DNA of 43,715 bases from CAZQHK01 sp964593455 (GTDB taxonomy: Bacteria; Muiribacteriota; CAYSPT01), in NCBI GenBank assembly GCA_964593455.1, contig CAZQHK010000036.1, positions 1 to 43,715 of the forward strand. Reading direction: 5' to 3'. The notes beneath the pieces were generated by a model, which did not search any database, was not told where the DNA came from, and saw only the letters and a list, made by a program, of their open reading frames with translations. The position numbers and the translations under genes were made by a program. Shown one piece after another: positions 8,330-16,251 of the stretch (position 1 is the first letter of the stretch; the number at the start of each line of letters is the position of its first letter).

Positions 8330-9211
8330 TCAGTCCTCGAGTTTTGCTTTGACGCTCATCAAGCTGAAGCGTTTAAGTATGATTGCTTCGTCGGTGGGCG
8401 CAATCGATTTGTCATGCGTAGCCAGCCACTCAGCCCATAGAATAGTTACGGTCAACCTCTTGAGCCTGGCGTCTTTTACATCTCCCTTAAGCCAGTCTAC
8501 CGACCAGGAGAGTGTATTGCTGCTCTGGTTTTTCCGATCACTGGTAGCCGGCTGCGAGTCACCGAACAGTTCATTTTTACTCCCACCGGAAGAATCTATG
8601 GGATCGAGAAGAAAACTCGATTTCCACTCCCGATCTCCGGAGGAGGCGTCCTTTAAATAATTACCGTCCCTGGAAGTGCTGTGAACCGTCGTTTCATAGT
8701 ACTCGAATTTGATCGGAACGACCTCTGCACGTAAAGATATGTAATACGAGATTCCCCGCTTATCTCTCACCGTAAAAGGCTTTTTCAGGGGCTCGCTGCC
8801 ATCGTTCCAGTACAGCACCGTCTCGATGTACTTTTCAGGCTTCGCGGGTGATTCCGGTATTGGATAATCCGCGAGAATAAACCCGTTTTTAGATCCTTCG
8901 CTTTTGTTGAACTGGGATGTATCGAGTGTAGCCAAGGTGTCGGGTAGGTCGCCGTATTTTATACCGGAAGTGGAGTTATTCCGACTGCCGTTGGCGATAA
9001 TACAGTAGAACGGGACTTTACCCATCAGGTTTTTCATGACATCACTGGCCAGGCTGCTGGCAAAAACCCTGGCTTCGTCAAACGTCGTGTTCGTCCTCGT
9101 CCTGGTCATAAAACCAATAATTGCCACCATGACCACCATCATGATAACGAAAGCAATTAAAATTTCAATCAGGGTAATGCCCTGTTTTTCCTTATAACGA
9201 GTACTACGCAA
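8330..9211 (-). CDS. Prepilin-type minor pilin (PilV-like)
   Basis: A pseudopilin with a KEKQG leader cleavage site followed by ITLIEILIAF and a hydrophobic helix. The body is about 270 residues. I chose a TTG start at 9211, with GGAG 9 nt upstream, which leaves an 11-residue leader. The longer frame from 9247 would begin only about 8 nt after the predicted transcription start at about 9255 and has no ribosome-binding site. It is first in an operon with the PilX-like and PilW-like genes downstream. It is probably cut by the prepilin peptidase encoded elsewhere in the window. Confidence 0.78.
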   Translation of the reverse strand: MRSTRYKEKQGITLIEILIAFVIMMVVMVAIIGFMTRTRTNTTFDEARVFASSLASDVMKNLMGKVPFYCIIANGSRNNSTSGIKYGDLPDTLATLDTSQFNKSEGSKNGFILADYPIPESPAKPEKYIETVLYWNDGSEPLKKPFTVRDKRGISYYISLRAEVVPIKFEYYETTVHSTSRDGNYLKDASSGDREWKSSFLLDPIDSSGGSKNELFGDSQPATSDRKNQSSNTLSWSVDWLKGDVKDARLKRLTVTILWAEWLATHDKSIAPTDEAIILKRFSLMSVKAKLED

Positions 9212-9261
9212 TTTGCCACACTCCTGCCACACGCACGTCATCCACATACTATACCAGTTGT

Positions 9262-9291
9262 ATTATAACCATGGGCAAAGAACTATGTCAA
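9262..9291 (-). promoter_or_regulatory. Sigma70-type promoter of the minor-pilin operon
   Basis: On the minus strand TTGACA (9291-9286), an 18 bp spacer and TATAAT (9267-9262) make a perfect consensus pair. The predicted transcription start is near 9255, about 45 nt upstream of the TTG start at 9211. The insertion sequence lies upstream, so the promoter appears intact. Confidence 0.75.
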
Positions 9292-9472
9292 CTCTAGGCT
9301 GTACGACATTCACCTCCGTTTTGTCACTTTGACAAACGCTACTCTTCACCCGACCTCACTGAGGCAGCCATTTTTTAGAGAATACCTCACCCAGGGTAGG
9401 TGCAACCGCTATTCAATTGTGTGCTAAAAGATAAACCTCCTTTCCATCCCGGGACCATTGAAAACCGGCTTA

Positions 9473-10711
9473 TCATGGAGGAATCGCCGTTTGTTCTCCG
9501 GGATGGAGACGTAGATCGAACATCACCTCCAGAAGGAAATGGCGGGCTTCCTCGTAGAGGACACACGTGTCAAGCCCGACTCTCCTGAATTTCAGATACA
9601 GCTTGAACAGTAGATATCCGAGACATTGCAGGTGATAGATTATGAGCAATGTCCCGGCGTCCCAGGAATAGGGTGTTTTTCCGGATATAGCCTTGGTCTG
9701 CTCAAACCAGGGCTCGATGTGCCATCTCCATTTATAGCAAAGAAAAACCATTGCAGCAGGAATGTTGAATTGATGCCCGGTGGTAAAGAAAAACTCCGTG
9801 TCTTCCGAATCGCGTTCATTTACTGAAACTATCAGACGAAGTTTGAGTCCCAGGCGATCCCAGCTTTCAAGATCGGAAACTTCCCACAGATGAAATGTTT
9901 TGGCTTCAGTCGTCTTTCGTTTGAAGGTGATACTGCCCCGGTCATACTGAGGGGCCAGTTTCGGATCCTCCCAGACCATGTTCAGTATGCCTAAGCCGTT
10001 GACGAGAAAGTCCAGGTCGCACCTTGGTTTTCCGACAAATCCCAACGATATGGCATCGGCCCGCTTGATGAAATCGCCGTCGATATAACCTCTGTCGCAA
10101 ACGATGGGCGGCAGTTTCCAGCGATTCTTCTGGTACAATTTTTCCAACCAACGAAGCATCCGCTTGGCTGCTGTCAGTTCACCCTCCCCGGCCTTGACCA
10201 TCTCGACGGCAAGCGTCAGGCAGTCCCCGGATGGATCCACGACCGCCACGACAACTGCCTGGATGCCGTAGACGTACTTTTCTTCTCCCTTGACTTTCTT
10301 CCAATACCAGTAGCCTCCGGAGAACGATTCAGGGAGTTCGAAACCGGTCAAGTCAAAGACGATGATCTCGTTGGGGCCGATGTTTTTCTTCTTTTTTAAC
10401 CGCTTGTATAATCGCCAAGCAGCTCGCCGGATCGTCCGGTTGGATAAATCAAAAATACGATCGAAACGTCTGCTTCGAGAGGGAATCTTGTTGCCATGCA
10501 ACCGGTGCGAGAGTTTCTTGTTGCGGATCATTTCACTTCTGCTTGCAAACCGCAAGGCACCCTTCGCCAACCCATCGAGGAAGAACCGGTAATCCCTGAA
10601 ATATCCTCCTTTCGGCTTCCACTCAAAAGATGAGGCCAGCGACTTGACGAGCTGCTTGATGTATGAGACGATGTTTGTACGTTTGGAATATTTTTTATTG
10701 GTGGTTCCCAT
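9473..10711 (-). CDS. IS4-superfamily DDE transposase
   Basis: A 412-residue DDE transposase. The catalytic acidic residues are plausibly the aspartate in VFDLTGFELPES, the aspartate in VCDRGYIDGDF and the glutamate in YKWRWHIEPWFEQTK. The last segment fits the IS4 signature Y-(2)-R-(3)-E-(6)-K exactly. The length is normal and the frame is intact, so the element may be active. The start codon lies inside a strong hairpin (10700-10730), a common way for insertion sequences to silence read-through expression. It sits between the minor-pilin operon promoter and the M48 protease promoter without breaking either. Confidence 0.88.
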   Translation of the reverse strand: MGTTNKKYSKRTNIVSYIKQLVKSLASSFEWKPKGGYFRDYRFFLDGLAKGALRFASRSEMIRNKKLSHRLHGNKIPSRSRRFDRIFDLSNRTIRRAAWRLYKRLKKKKNIGPNEIIVFDLTGFELPESFSGGYWYWKKVKGEEKYVYGIQAVVVAVVDPSGDCLTLAVEMVKAGEGELTAAKRMLRWLEKLYQKNRWKLPPIVCDRGYIDGDFIKRADAISLGFVGKPRCDLDFLVNGLGILNMVWEDPKLAPQYDRGSITFKRKTTEAKTFHLWEVSDLESWDRLGLKLRLIVSVNERDSEDTEFFFTTGHQFNIPAAMVFLCYKWRWHIEPWFEQTKAISGKTPYSWDAGTLLIIYHLQCLGYLLFKLYLKFRRVGLDTCVLYEEARHFLLEVMFDLRLHPGEQTAIPP

Positions 10712-10738
10712 ACCTTATGGGATTACCACCATTTTTTC
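10700..10738 (+). terminator. Hairpin with T-tract at the transposase 5' end
   Basis: GGTGGT and ACCACC flank the pair TCCCATA/TATGGGA, giving a 6+7 bp stem with a small bulge, followed on the plus strand by ATTTTTTCTTT. It reads as a rho-independent terminator on the plus strand. On the minus strand the same hairpin buries the transposase ATG (10711-10709). Confidence 0.6.
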
Positions 10739-10821
10739 TTTCTGACAATCCCTTCTGGGCATTTTGTTTTCCCCTTATTTGAATGTACGATCTTTCGATG
10801 GGGAGACAGGGATCTCTTGCA

Positions 10822-10919
10822 GGGAACGTAGGCTCCCGAGCCAGCCAGGGATGGCTGGTCCGGGAGACGGGACCCCTAGCGGAGCCGCAGCCACGAAGGC
10901 GAAGGCGCGAGCGGTTCCC
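10822..10919. other. Possible structured RNA/DNA region
   Basis: GGGAAC (10822-10827) can pair with GTTCCC (10914-10919). They enclose a strong hairpin, CTCCCG-AG-CCAGCC with loop AGGGAT and GGCTGG-TC-CGGGAG (10833-10866), and a GC-rich stretch. It lies in the 466 bp gene-free region between the transposase and the M48 protease. No credible coding frame is present. It may be a non-coding RNA, a repeat or an insertion-sequence remnant. Confidence 0.3.
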
Positions 10920-11027
10920 GTAAAGAGGTGCCGGACTCCCCTGGAAATGGCAACAGTGTTCTGGGTTTTCCTCAAATGCGAATTTCGTAGCAGGTTGGAA
11001 ATCGATACCTGACCGCTCTATCTGTAC

Positions 11028-11045
11028 TCAGAGCGCGTCAGCGCA
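11028..11045 (+). repeat. Dispersed 18-nt repeat, copy 1
   Basis: TCAGAGCGCGTCAGCGCA occurs here and, inverted, at 43672-43689. The similarity runs on imperfectly (AGACGGGGGTGGG here, GGATGGAGGTGTGG there). The core can form GCGC-GTCA-GCGC. Both copies are intergenic. Confidence 0.55.
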
Positions 11046-11065
11046 AGACGGGGGTGGGTACGACA

Positions 11066-11094
11066 TTGACGACCCGAGTCCCCTCTGATATACT
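11066..11094 (+). promoter_or_regulatory. Sigma70-type promoter for the M48 protease gene
   Basis: TTGACG (11066-11071), a 17 bp spacer and TATACT (11089-11094). Transcription would start near 11101, about 77 nt before the ATG at 11178. That argues against the earlier in-frame GTG at 11103. Confidence 0.65.
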
Positions 11095-11177
11095 GCTGTT
11101 GCGTGATTCGATATCTTGGCGGAACTTCTCACGTAATCCATCGGGTGTTTCCCGCCAGCCGCGGGTTTCCAGGGACC

Positions 11178-13166
11178 ATGAAAAGTAAAACAAACAAGAT
11201 CCTGCTGTCAACAACACTGATGCTTACCGGTTTTATCTGGCTGCTGTGGCCGGCCCCGGCCAGCGGCGGGGCAGAAGTATTATTCGATCTTATCAAGGCG
11301 TATTCCATCTATCAGAAAGGCCGTGTCCTGTTTGGCGGTAAAAAGGTGGCCGAAGAGATCGGACGCAGCATCGATAGGTCGGTCAGGAAGCAATTTGGAG
11401 TAGAAACCGATCCGAAACTAAACGCCTGGGTCGCCTCTATTTTTGATCGGATAAAGGCGGCTGCACCACCGGGTATCAATTACACCTGCACGATTATTAA
11501 AGCCGACTTCGTCAATGCTATGGCCGTCCCCGGCGGCTACATCTACGTGACTGTTCCACTCCTGGAACTTGTTACTACCGACGACGAACTGGCCTCGGTT
11601 ATGGGACATGAAATCGCTCACATCGTGAAAAACCATGGAATGGAGATGGCCAAAAGGAACATCGCGTTGGGGACCCTTATCGAGGCCGCGCTCAAAGATG
11701 GAGCTGAGTACCGGGATGAAATAAGTCTGATGTACAACCTCTTTATGTTGAGTTACAGCCGGGACAACGAATATGACGCCGATGTGGAGGGTCTGCCTAT
11801 CACCGCCAAGGCAGCCTATAATCCATTGGGTATGATCGCTTTTCTCAAGAGTATGCTAAAACGAGAGAAAAAAGAAGGAAACCGACCGATGGAATGGCTC
11901 TCTACCCACCCAACCACCGAAGGAAGGATTCATAAGGTCAGACAGGAAATTTACCGAAACCAGACCGATCTCTCTAAACCGATGTATCTTAGTTTTGCCG
12001 AGATCGAAAAAGAGCGGCGGCCGGCCAACCTGGCGCCGAACGGAGGATTCGAGGTCATGACCGGTGAAGCCGTGACACCTGATAAATGGACCCTTCGGCA
12101 AGGAGCAGCCCGCTGGTTCCCTGATGATTCATATCTCGGTGACGCGTCACTTTTGTGCGGGGAGAACTCCGGTTCCACCTCTATCACCAGTGACCGCTTT
12201 TCATTGAACCCCGAGAACCATTATCTATTGAGCGGCCGGCTCAAAAAAATAAACAAGGGAACACTATCCGTACATCTGGCCTGTTACGATAAAGAAGGTC
12301 ACATGAAAAAGGCTGACATAGTCCCCACCAGGCCGGCGGATGTTTCCGTAACCTGGCACCGTTGGGAAATGTTTGCCGGCCGGCTCGAACCGGAAGAAAA
12401 AGAGGAATCAACCGGAACGACGATAGAAGTGTTCACACTTCCACCGGAAACCGCCAAGGCTCAACTGACTATCGTTGTCACCGGGTCACAGACCGGTACG
12501 ATCCTCCTGGACGAACTTGTTCTCCGGCCAGTCACCAAGGAAAACCCTGTTGAACCGTTTGAAGAAAATATGTTAATCAACCCAGACTTCGAATACGATT
12601 TTGACCGTAACGGACAACCTGACGGGTGGCGCTTGACTTCAGGCGTTTCCACGGTGAAACCAAAAGCTTTCGACGGCTACACCTCGATCAGGTTCGAAGG
12701 GGAAAAAATCAGCTCACCGCTGGCGAAGAAATTGGCTGCTTACCGGCAACGCGTCTACAACGTGCCCATAGGGGGAGAAGAAATTTCGCTCACCGCCCAA
12801 CCGATCCCGGTATCCCTGGAACAGGACTATTTAATCGGAGTTCACTCTCTCGGTGGCACCACTGTTGAAGCGTTTGAGCTACAGGCTGAGATACTCGACG
12901 AACGAGGAGATCGGATCCCGGGAGCGGGCGGAAAAGCCATTTTCATCACTGCCGGCTATTGGCAACGGCACTGTCTGGCACTCAAAGACCTGGGGATACC
13001 TCCTTTTTTGAAGATTCCCGAAAACAGCAAACCCGCCATGGTCCAACTGGTACTGAGGTCAAATCTAAGACCGGGCAGTGAAATCTGGATCGACTCGATG
13101 TTCATGAGAAAAACCCTGGGACCGCCAAAATCGGCAGACATCCTCTTTACCACTCCGGGACCATAA
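11178..13166 (+). CDS. Secreted M48 zinc metalloprotease with two C-terminal jelly-roll-like domains
   Basis: A 662-residue exported protease. Residues 1-30 are a signal peptide (basic start, hydrophobic core, PAPASG). The peptidase domain has the zinc motif HEIAH at 144-148 inside GHEIAHIVKNHG, the third ligand in NEYDAD (Glu198), and the STHPTTEGRI segment at 242-251 typical of BepA/Oma1-like M48C proteins. After about residue 284 come two regions (about 284-455 and 463-655) that each open with a N..P..FE pattern and end near ILLDEL or IWIDSM, resembling carbohydrate-binding jelly-roll modules. BepA-like proteins usually carry TPRs here, so this arrangement is unusual. The ATG start is chosen from the signal peptide and promoter. 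The gene ends one base before the convergent gene at 13168. Confidence 0.82.
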   Translation: MKSKTNKILLSTTLMLTGFIWLLWPAPASGGAEVLFDLIKAYSIYQKGRVLFGGKKVAEEIGRSIDRSVRKQFGVETDPKLNAWVASIFDRIKAAAPPGINYTCTIIKADFVNAMAVPGGYIYVTVPLLELVTTDDELASVMGHEIAHIVKNHGMEMAKRNIALGTLIEAALKDGAEYRDEISLMYNLFMLSYSRDNEYDADVEGLPITAKAAYNPLGMIAFLKSMLKREKKEGNRPMEWLSTHPTTEGRIHKVRQEIYRNQTDLSKPMYLSFAEIEKERRPANLAPNGGFEVMTGEAVTPDKWTLRQGAARWFPDDSYLGDASLLCGENSGSTSITSDRFSLNPENHYLLSGRLKKINKGTLSVHLACYDKEGHMKKADIVPTRPADVSVTWHRWEMFAGRLEPEEKEESTGTTIEVFTLPPETAKAQLTIVVTGSQTGTILLDELVLRPVTKENPVEPFEENMLINPDFEYDFDRNGQPDGWRLTSGVSTVKPKAFDGYTSIRFEGEKISSPLAKKLAAYRQRVYNVPIGGEEISLTAQPIPVSLEQDYLIGVHSLGGTTVEAFELQAEILDERGDRIPGAGGKAIFITAGYWQRHCLALKDLGIPPFLKIPENSKPAMVQLVLRSNLRPGSEIWIDSMFMRKTLGPPKSADILFTTPGP

Positions 13167-13167
13167 G

Positions 13168-15153
13168 CTAACGGTCTTCGACAAATCCATTTTTTTCCAA
13201 GGTTGCTCCAACCGGAACGAGGAGCATCCAAAATTGATCGCCGGGCCGGTCCCGGCGCAGGACCCGGAGCCATTCATCGATCTGCCGGCGGCGAGGCAAG
13301 CCATCTTCTTCAGTGCCATCTTCCGGTGGCTCTGTTTTTTGCAGTCTCCGTATCATCAGTACTGCTGCCAGGGAGGCAAACACGCTCTCCCGATGTGCTT
13401 CATAAAAAGCAGACAGGGCAGAGTCAGTCCACTCTATCTCGCCTACCCCGAACCGTCCCAGAGAACGTTCGGCACTGGACTCGAAAAATAGTTCGAAAAG
13501 TGCTTCATTGACCGACCTAGAATCCGTGTCCGGACTTTCGGAGCTATCAGGCGAGGGGAACCGTGCAAACAGATCACCCAGACGGGCTGTAATTATAGGA
13601 GGGAGACTGACACCATTTGACGGATACGTCACCCCAGGGCGGGTGGTTTTGTCAATCTTGGCCTGCAAAACCATTCTCCGGGATTCGGCCAGCAACGCTA
13701 ACCAGGCAAGGTCCTGAAGTCGCCGAGTGCCTTTTCCAAGAGACGCGAGAACAATCGGGATGGCCCGGTACGAAGCCAGTGCGTCACTCCTGGCACCGGG
13801 GATAGCCTCCAGCGTGTCCGCCAGCACCAGGTGCAAGATGGGATCCTGTGGCGACATGATTACGGTTTCCTTCAACAACCGGGCCGCTTCTTCCGGTTGA
13901 TCGAGCAGCCATCGATGTAGATAAGCCAACCGGAGTTTAATCTTCACCGACGTCCCGGCTCCGGAAGCCAGTAACCCCTGGTAGATACTCACAGCTTGTT
14001 CGAGATGATGCCGGATTTCCTCGCTGGTCCCCGCCAGACTCAGTTGCTGTTCATGCTCCAGGGCTTTATCCAGGTGCTTGTAAACTCCCTCGGTAAGATT
14101 CCACTGGTTGAATATCTCCTCCACCGGCGGGTCGAGCAGCACTCCGTGCTCTTCAATCCAGGTCTTAGCCGGTAATCGCTTAATTCCAACAAACTCTTCA
14201 TCCGGAGAATCGTCGAGGATAAGCAGATCACCCGACGGTTCCAGTTCCACGTCGAGAATGGAAGCATGCGTGAATTTAATCCGGAGCAATGCCGAACCTT
14301 CCGAGGAGACTTTCACCAGACCCGCCGATCCTCTTAGCAGGTACTGGCCACCGGAGAGAACGATAATCTGTTCCATTTCAGAAGCCTCATCGAGTATAAC
14401 CTTGTCAACCAGCCGTCCTTCTCCGTCGATTAGATAGATCCATTCATTTTGAGATAAATCAGGATCATCAAAGGCTGGTGAACCAAGGGGGTGCCTGAGC
14501 GCAACAGAGTACGAGTCCTGTCCCACCGGACATAGACCGGCCACGAATCGCCCGGCCGGGGTACCTTCCCAAAGGATTTCCGTGATCCCGGATTCACCAA
14601 GAATAGATATCTGTTTTTTAACTCTTGGAGAGTACCTCAGACCAATAGCAGCAACTACCCTGTTTTGAGGGTCGATGAAAAATGATCCGACAGGGTACCC
14701 CTGACGATTGAGTTCAGAGAGAAATTCACCATCGGCCCCCAGTCTGTCTATTTTTCCACCCCGCCGCAAGACATATATTTCTCCCTTGGGCCCCGTCTTG
14801 ACATCGAGCAATACCGCTGCTTGGAGTGTGTCTATCTTATACGAAAACGATTCGATTTCCTGCCCGGAGGCATCATACTTTAGCAATGAGTCTCTCCGAA
14901 GAATATAGAACCCACCGTTTGGTGCCAGCGTGATTGATTCCGGTTCCAAATAGGGAGCTGTAAGATCCCTACCGGTCAGGGGGCCGGGTAAAAACTCCGG
15001 GACGGTAATAATCTGGTTTGATAACGGTTCGGCAGAAACGGAAATCATTCCCGTAAAGATGATCCCTAAAACAATAAGCAGGTTTTTACACCAAAACCCA
15101 ACTGGACTGACTGTTTGTCCCGGATTGGCTAATCGGCTGATCGCCGTGCTCAC
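13168..15153 (-). CDS. Exported beta-propeller/TPR protein, function unknown
   Basis: A 661-residue protein with an N-terminal hydrophobic segment ending in SVSAEP, probably a signal peptide. Residues about 60-330 contain repeated blades (LAPNGGFYILRR, TGPKGEIYVLRRGG, IDPQNRVVAAIG, LEPSGDLLILDD), like NHL or six-bladed propellers. Residues about 355-480 look like TPR or alpha-solenoid helices (AVSIYQGLLASG, AARLLKETVIMSPQDP). The C-terminal 180 residues are not recognised. It starts with GTG in a GTGA overlap with the upstream TPR gene, so the two are translationally coupled. A scaffold or sensor role at the envelope is only inference. Confidence 0.65.
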   Translation of the reverse strand: MSTAISRLANPGQTVSPVGFWCKNLLIVLGIIFTGMISVSAEPLSNQIITVPEFLPGPLTGRDLTAPYLEPESITLAPNGGFYILRRDSLLKYDASGQEIESFSYKIDTLQAAVLLDVKTGPKGEIYVLRRGGKIDRLGADGEFLSELNRQGYPVGSFFIDPQNRVVAAIGLRYSPRVKKQISILGESGITEILWEGTPAGRFVAGLCPVGQDSYSVALRHPLGSPAFDDPDLSQNEWIYLIDGEGRLVDKVILDEASEMEQIIVLSGGQYLLRGSAGLVKVSSEGSALLRIKFTHASILDVELEPSGDLLILDDSPDEEFVGIKRLPAKTWIEEHGVLLDPPVEEIFNQWNLTEGVYKHLDKALEHEQQLSLAGTSEEIRHHLEQAVSIYQGLLASGAGTSVKIKLRLAYLHRWLLDQPEEAARLLKETVIMSPQDPILHLVLADTLEAIPGARSDALASYRAIPIVLASLGKGTRRLQDLAWLALLAESRRMVLQAKIDKTTRPGVTYPSNGVSLPPIITARLGDLFARFPSPDSSESPDTDSRSVNEALFELFFESSAERSLGRFGVGEIEWTDSALSAFYEAHRESVFASLAAVLMIRRLQKTEPPEDGTEEDGLPRRRQIDEWLRVLRRDRPGDQFWMLLVPVGATLEKNGFVEDR

Positions 15154-15917
15154 CTCCGCCGCTTCCGAACCTTTTCCTCTTCGGTTTTAATTTTCCTGGT
15201 CACTCGTATCTCATCTTCCATCTGTGCCGTTTTCCCGGGGAAAACCGTACCAACGTCTTCAAAAATCTGGATTGCCGTGTCGTAATCTTTCAGGGCGCGT
15301 TTGGCAAACCCCGTACCGATCATGGCCCCGCTGTTACGGGGATCCATTTCCAGTGAGTTTTCATAGAGTCGGAGAGCTTTCGAAAACTCTACCCGTCCCA
15401 GGGCCAAATCGCCTAACGACTTCTGCGCTGCAGAGTAATCCGGTTTCAGCTCCAGTGCCTTTAAAAACCATGTTTCGGCTTCATCTATCTGCCCTTTACG
15501 AAGGTAACATACGCCGATATTATAATAAGCTCCCGGTTCGGCTTTATTCAACTCGAGCGCTTTCCGGCCGTGTTCCAAGCCTTCATCTACTTCAGCCCGC
15601 GCGATATAAGCCGAACTCAACAAGAGTTCAGTCTTCCAGGACGAAGGATTCAATTTCAAAGCCATATTCGCCGCATCAATAGACTTTCCAAAATAACCCA
15701 ACTCATAATAAGCAATGCCAAGATTACATCTGGCACCCCAGTTCGCCGGATTAAGCTTTACCGCTCGGTCCAACGCCTTAACCGCTTCGCTGGGTTTTCC
15801 ATTACGCAGCATGAAATACCCACGGGCATTATAGCGTGCTGAACTACCAGGAAGGAAACAAAATATGCCGAGTACCAATACTAAGCACACGACTACACCG
15901 ATCTCACGTTTACTCAC
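15150..15917 (-). CDS. Membrane-anchored TPR protein
   Basis: About 255 residues: one N-terminal hydrophobic segment (VGVVVCLVLVLGIF-like), then roughly five TPR units with clear A/G/Y/A/P spacing (YNARGYFMLRNGKPSEAVKALDRA, NLGIAYYELG, YNIGVCYLRKG, AQKSLGDLALG) and a basic tail. TPRs bind partner proteins; no catalytic motif is seen. I prefer the GTG at 15917, preceded by GAGGAG about 10 nt upstream; an ATG at 15938 opens the same frame but has no ribosome-binding site. It is coupled to the propeller/TPR gene downstream, which suggests the two products act together. Confidence 0.72.
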   Translation of the reverse strand: MSKREIGVVVCLVLVLGIFCFLPGSSARYNARGYFMLRNGKPSEAVKALDRAVKLNPANWGARCNLGIAYYELGYFGKSIDAANMALKLNPSSWKTELLLSSAYIARAEVDEGLEHGRKALELNKAEPGAYYNIGVCYLRKGQIDEAETWFLKALELKPDYSAAQKSLGDLALGRVEFSKALRLYENSLEMDPRNSGAMIGTGFAKRALKDYDTAIQIFEDVGTVFPGKTAQMEDEIRVTRKIKTEEEKVRKRRR

Positions 15918-16150
15918 GATAATCTCACTCCTCACCATTTAAACCCGGGTGAATATACAATTAATTCAAACTCTGAAGCCTTATAAGCCTGATCCTGAAA
16001 ATCAGGGTGTTAATCGTACTTTATCCAAGTGTACGATGGCCATCTGTTCACGTCAACGGAAATTGCTCGAACAGGCTCTTTCAGCTTGTTTATCGCGAAC
16101 AGCACCATCGGTCACAGTAAAACATAATCCCTCAGAAACACCGGGCACAT

Positions 16151-16179
16151 TTGACATTTTACCCCTATCTGTATACTAT
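16151..16179 (+). promoter_or_regulatory. Sigma70-type promoter for the TPR gene at 16252
   Basis: TTGACA (16151-16156), a 17 bp spacer and TACTAT (16174-16179). A second TATAAT lies at 16189-16194 without a good -35 box. The rest of the gene-free stretch 15939-16150 holds only a short CCTGA/TCAGG dyad near 15988-16006. Confidence 0.75.
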
Positions 16180-16251
16180 GCGCTTTGTTATAATTTGATA
16201 ATAGTATAAGGGTATTTTCCAACTACTTCATCAGCTGAAAGGAGCACTGTC

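Larger units (their letters stand above)
9473..10738 (-). mobile_element. Insertion sequence, IS4 superfamily (ends unresolved)
   Basis: A single transposase gene with its start-codon hairpin marks an insertion sequence. I could not identify convincing terminal inverted repeats. The best candidate pair, ATTCAA near 9411 and its complement near 10778, matches at only about half of 30 positions. The coordinates given are the minimum extent. The element must lie between the promoters at 9291 and 11066. Confidence 0.6.

Noticed and set aside
9411..10783. ATTCAA-based imperfect inverted repeats as insertion-sequence ends
   Set aside because: Only about half of 30 positions match and no target duplication borders them.
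9301..11070. Near-identical GTACGACATTCAC / GTACGACATTGAC flanking the insertion sequence as a target duplication
   Set aside because: The copies are 1.75 kb apart, the span includes the M48 promoter and structured DNA, and no inverted repeats border them; it may be chance.
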